DNA of 41,224 nt. Origin: an uncultured Bacilli bacterium (GTDB taxonomy: Bacteria > Bacillota_I > Bacilli_A > ML615J-28 > CAG-698). The notes beneath the pieces are model-generated. The model was not told where the DNA came from, searched no databases, and saw nothing but the letters and a program-made list of their open reading frames with translations. Positions 37,021 to 41,224 of this stretch are shown here, piece after piece. Where the stretch lies: contig CANQVW010000003.1 of assembly GCA_947627395.1 (NCBI GenBank), forward strand, positions 1 through 41,224. Reading direction: 5' to 3'. A program made the position numbers and the translations under genes. Positions within the stretch are counted from its first letter, which is position 1; every line of letters starts with the position of its first letter.

Positions 37021-40000
37021 ATGAAAAAGCTATTAGCCTTGTTCGTGCTAATGTTAAGTGTATTCGTCTTTGTGGGATGTGATAAAACTAAAAATCCTAC
37101 ACTAGATTTTGATACAAAATCTTATACACTTAAAATTAACGAAGAAGTAACATTAGAACCTAAAGTTACTAACTTTGAAGGCGAACCTACCGTGAATTAC
37201 ACTGTTGCCGATGAAAATGTTGTTCAAGTAACGAATGGTGTAATGAAAGGAATGGCAGAAGGTAGTACAACTGTTACTGCTAGTCTTGAAGGACATAGCA
37301 AAGTAAAAGTTGAATTACAAGTTACTGTCACAAGCGATACTCAAGAAATTCCAGTAACTAGTGTAGCAGTTACAGGTGATAATACAGTTAGAGTAGGTCA
37401 AAAGATTACTCTTACAGCGACCGTTACCCCAGCAAATGCAACAAATGCAGAAGTTACTTGGGAATCTAGCAACGCTGCAGTTGCAACCGTTGAAAATGGT
37501 ACAGTTACTGGTGTTACAGTTGGAACTGTTGATATTACTGCAAAAGCAGGTGGCAAAGAGGGTAAGATGAGCGTTACCGTTGCTGCTCCTCTTGGAACTG
37601 AAATTTCTATTAATGGAACAGCTACAATGAATGCTGGAACTGAGCAAACATTAACTGCAACCGTTTCTCCAGCAACTGCTAGTCAAGAAGTTGCTTGGAC
37701 ATCAAGCGATAACACTAAGGCTACTGTTGATGCAACTGGTAAAGTAAGTGCTCTTGCTGCAGGAGAAGTAACCATCACAGCAACAACTAAAGATGGAAGC
37801 AATGTTAAAAAAGATTTTAAAATAACAATTACAGCTTTAGCAACTAAAGTTGAAGTAACTGGACCAACTGAAATGAAAGTTGGAGAAACAAAAACATTAA
37901 CTGCAGCCGTTACTCCAGCAACTGCAAATCAAAGCGTTAATTGGCAAAGTAGTGATAATACTAAAGCTACTGTCACTCAAAGTGGTGAAGTAACTGCACT
38001 TGTTGCAGGAGAAGTAACCATCACAGCAACCGCTATAGATGGAACTGATATCTCTGGATCAATTACAATTACTATCACTGTTCCACAAGTTGAAGTGATT
38101 TCTGTAACAGGAAATGCCAACATGAATGTAGGAGAATCTCAACAATTGACTGCTGTTGTCGCTCCAGCAAATGCTAATCAAGAAGTAACTTGGACATCAA
38201 GTGCTTCTACTACAGCACAAGTAAGTGAAACAGGTAAAGTTACTGCACTTGCTGCAGGAGAAGTAACCATCACAGCAACCGCTAAAGATGGAAGCAATGT
38301 TTCAGGTACAATTACAATTACAATCGTTGTACCAAAAGTTTCATCTATTGAAATTAAAGGTATTAACAGAATGGCTATCGGTAAATCCCAAACATTAACA
38401 GCAACTGTTTTACCAGCAGGTGCTGAAAAAGGAGTTACATGGTCAGTTAACGACGGTACTAAAGCAGAAATTAATGCTGATACAGGTGAAATTACTGCCA
38501 AAGCTGCAGGCGAAGTTACTGTTACTGCAACAGCAAAAGATGGTAGCAATACAACTGGAACATTTACAATTAAAATTGAACAATATGATATGTCAAAATT
38601 CGTTGTTGATTCCACATTAACTGATGGAGCTACATTCACATACGAAGAAGTTGACTTTAAAGAAGGAGTTAATGCTTTCAAAACTTTAGCTGAAGTATTG
38701 GAAGCTGCTGAAGAAAATTCAACAATTTACTTCAAACCAGGTACATATGAACAATCATTAACTATTTCCACAAACAATTTGACATTCGTTGGTCCTAATG
38801 CAGGTAAAAATCCAAATAAAGATGAGCGTAGTGAAGAAGCTATCCTTAAAGGTGTTATTCGATTTGCTGAAAACACAACAGGAATTACATTTGATGGATT
38901 TGAATTTACTGGATCTACTTCTCTAGAAACAATATCTTATTTCTATGAATTCGTATTTAGAAATAATAATGTTCATGATATTACAAGAACTAGAGGCGAA
39001 GGCGACGACAAAATTAGTGATGCCGTTTATAAACCTGTTAATAGAGTAAGACCATTCTCATTCTTATTGCTTTATGAAGAAGCAATGGGAGGAGCAAATT
39101 TACTTGGAAATATGACCATCCAAAATAATAAATTTGAAAACTTAAATTGTAACGTTATGAGTTTCTCACGTACAAGTCCAGATAAAAATATTATTATTGA
39201 TGGAAATGTCATTAGAAATATGGCTCAAGAAGGAATTCGTTTTGATGGTGGATATAACAATGGTAATTATTACATTACCAACAATGTATTTGAAAACGAT
39301 GAATTAGGAAGCTGTACAGCAATCTTATTCCGTGCTTATAGTGCTAATCAAGGTTTAACTCAAAACATTACTATTCAACACAATTCATTCAAGAATATTG
39401 GTAATCCTGAACTTTATTCTGAGTTACCAGAATATGTTGCCGCAATTGCATTCAATATGTATAATGATGTAAATGCAAGCTTATATATTTCATACAACAC
39501 ATTTGAAGATTGTTATCGTGGAATCAAGTTAAGAAATAATACAAGTTATCCTGATACTTGGTTAGGTGAAATTCATTATAATTACTTCAAAAACATGACT
39601 GCTGAAATCTATATTGAAGGTGATGCAGGAGAAGGAGGTAATTTAGGTTTATTCACTTATAACTACTTCGAAGATGCTGAAGGAAATCCTATCATTGATG
39701 AAACTACTTTATCTTCATTGATATTAAAAGCAAAATCTTATGCAAATTACTTCAAGAATAAATATGATTATTTAAGCGCTATTCAATCTACAGAAGATGA
39801 AGCAACTCTTTATGTTGATGGAAACTGGTCATCTTTAAGTGAAGGTGAAGAAGTTTTATTCCAATCATTAAAGTTAATTGTTGGTGTTAATGCATTTGGA
39901 ACTATTCAAGAAGCATTAGATGCAGCAAAAGATGGCGATGTTATTTATATCTTTGCTGGAACATATGCTGAAGACTTAACAGTTTCTAAGAATGTTCATT

Positions 40001-41224
40001 TCTATGGACCAAACGTATCTATTAATCCTAACTATCAAGAAAGAGTTGCAGAAGCTATGATTGATGGTGAAATTAAAATTGGTGCAGTTACTGATGTTTC
40101 ATTTGTTGGATTAGAATTCTTTAACGATATTCTTTTCCGTTCAGTTGATGCTCAAACAACCATCAAAGGATTAACGATGGATAAATGTTACTTCACAGCA
40201 ACAACATTCCCATCAGGACCAGATGCAATCGTATACTTTGCTGGACCAACTGAAGATTGCACATTTAATGAAAACTTATTTGAAGATACATTAGGTAAAT
40301 TAGGTAGAGTGATTCGTTTTGTTGATTCAAAGAATTTAACTGTCACAAATAATGTATTTAATGGTGGATTCGATATTTTCTACGCTGAAGGAACCAAAGG
40401 TTTATACGGAACAACTACAATCAATTATAATGAGTTCTCAAACTGGAATCAATTTGCCTTGAATATTCGTTTAATTACAGGAACTGACTTTATAGTTAAA
40501 GGAAATAATTTCACTTCAACTGCAGCGTTGGGTGGAGCTAGTGATTATGCAGGTGTTATTAACATTACTTCTTTCGCTGGTGCAGAAAACTGTACAGTAG
40601 ATATCGAATATAATGTTTGGACAGATGTTCGTGGATGGCATGTTATTCGTTTACGAGATCAAGCTGCAAAAGCTACTAATATCCATGTAAATGTTCATCA
40701 TAATGAATTCTTAGGTGATATTATGAACACCACAACTCCTACAACTATTTTGTTTATTCAAAATGATAGTGAAGAAGCAGATGTTGTTAATGCCGATCAA
40801 AACTATTATGAAGGTTCAGATAAACAACCATTTACTCCAGCAGATAATTTATTTACAAATGTTGGTTCACGTACAAATGATTATGTAACAAAAGCTGAAG
40901 TTGACCAAGCAATTAAATTATATTTAATGCAAGGTAAATCTGGTTATGGAGAAACTGTTCTTCCTACTGGAATTACAATTAATAACAAAATTGAAACTTT
41001 GTTATTTGGTGAAGAACATCAAATCAACTATACTCTTACTCCAATGGAAGTAACAAACAAAAAAGTATCTTTCACAAGTAGTGATGAAGATGTTGCTACA
41101 GTTAGTGCAACAGGACTTGTTAAACCTACAGGTACAAAGAGTGGAACTGTAACGATTACAGTTACATGTCTTGCTGATGAAAACATTACAGATAGCATGA
41201 CAATTCAAGTTACTCATCCAACAG
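37021..41224 (+). CDS. Large BIG2 (bacterial Ig-like) repeat lipoprotein with right-handed beta-helix regions (3'-truncated at window edge)
   Basis: MKKLLALFVLMLSVFVFVGCDK lipobox. BIG2 units (TLTATVSPATASQEVAWTSSDNTKATVDATGKVSALAAGEVTITATTKDGS), then beta-helix-like sequence (STIYFKPGTYEQSLTIS.., GDVIYIFAGTYAEDLTVS..), then another BIG2 unit. Frame open to the end; absent from ORF track for lack of an in-window stop. Confidence 0.9.
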   Translation, partial: MKKLLALFVLMLSVFVFVGCDKTKNPTLDFDTKSYTLKINEEVTLEPKVTNFEGEPTVNYTVADENVVQVTNGVMKGMAEGSTTVTASLEGHSKVKVELQVTVTSDTQEIPVTSVAVTGDNTVRVGQKITLTATVTPANATNAEVTWESSNAAVATVENGTVTGVTVGTVDITAKAGGKEGKMSVTVAAPLGTEISINGTATMNAGTEQTLTATVSPATASQEVAWTSSDNTKATVDATGKVSALAAGEVTITATTKDGSNVKKDFKITITALATKVEVTGPTEMKVGETKTLTAAVTPATANQSVNWQSSDNTKATVTQSGEVTALVAGEVTITATAIDGTDISGSITITITVPQVEVISVTGNANMNVGESQQLTAVVAPANANQEVTWTSSASTTAQVSETGKVTALAAGEVTITATAKDGSNVSGTITITIVVPKVSSIEIKGINRMAIGKSQTLTATVLPAGAEKGVTWSVNDGTKAEINADTGEITAKAAGEVTVTATAKDGSNTTGTFTIKIEQYDMSKFVVDSTLTDGATFTYEEVDFKEGVNAFKTLAEVLEAAEENSTIYFKPGTYEQSLTISTNNLTFVGPNAGKNPNKDERSEEAILKGVIRFAENTTGITFDGFEFTGSTSLETISYFYEFVFRNNNVHDITRTRGEGDDKISDAVYKPVNRVRPFSFLLLYEEAMGGANLLGNMTIQNNKFENLNCNVMSFSRTSPDKNIIIDGNVIRNMAQEGIRFDGGYNNGNYYITNNVFENDELGSCTAILFRAYSANQGLTQNITIQHNSFKNIGNPELYSELPEYVAAIAFNMYNDVNASLYISYNTFEDCYRGIKLRNNTSYPDTWLGEIHYNYFKNMTAEIYIEGDAGEGGNLGLFTYNYFEDAEGNPIIDETTLSSLILKAKSYANYFKNKYDYLSAIQSTEDEATLYVDGNWSSLSEGEEVLFQSLKLIVGVNAFGTIQEALDAAKDGDVIYIFAGTYAEDLTVSKNVHFYGPNVSINPNYQERVAEAMIDGEIKIGAVTDVSFVGLEFFNDILFRSVDAQTTIKGLTMDKCYFTATTFPSGPDAIVYFAGPTEDCTFNENLFEDTLGKLGRVIRFVDSKNLTVTNNVFNGGFDIFYAEGTKGLYGTTTINYNEFSNWNQFALNIRLITGTDFIVKGNNFTSTAALGGASDYAGVINITSFAGAENCTVDIEYNVWTDVRGWHVIRLRDQAAKATNIHVNVHHNEFLGDIMNTTTPTTILFIQNDSEEADVVNADQNYYEGSDKQPFTPADNLFTNVGSRTNDYVTKAEVDQAIKLYLMQGKSGYGETVLPTGITINNKIETLLFGEEHQINYTLTPMEVTNKKVSFTSSDEDVATVSATGLVKPTGTKSGTVTITVTCLADENITDSMTIQVTHPT

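Noticed and set aside
38178-38681. 167-aa minus-strand ORF opposite the BIG2 repeats (also 37315-37647 and 41002-41217)
   Set aside because: Antisense to a clear repeat-protein frame. Val/Thr/Ser-rich composition is what the complement of repetitive codons produces.

Overview
AT-rich Bacillota-type chromosomal window, apparently from a spore-former because it carries cotE and LysM coat-like genes. The housekeeping backbone is: miaB (5'-truncated), cotE, SafA-like LysM gene; polA, mutM, coaE, unknown 118-aa gene, dnaB-like, dnaI, T-box, thrS, CPBP protease, TPR gene; trmFO, xerC-like, rpsB, tsf, pyrH, frr. Accessory or surface loci inserted in this backbone are: an InlB-repeat/SGNH lipoprotein; a five-gene apparent operon (6389-13679) of TasA/camelysin-like AKY-motif proteins plus a 1343-aa GLUG-repeat protein; a MATE pump behind a riboswitch-like leader that resembles the guanidine-IV (mepA) class; a DUF362/ferredoxin protein; a decayed AAA/DUF4143 ATPase pseudogene; and a large BIG2/beta-helix lipoprotein running off the right edge, which the ORF track missed because it has no stop in the window. 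The best candidates for undescribed biology are the TasA-like/GLUG surface operon, the putative sigma-K-driven Tyr/Gln-rich small protein, and the unknown protein between coaE and dnaB. All calls come from reading the sequence; no database search was run.
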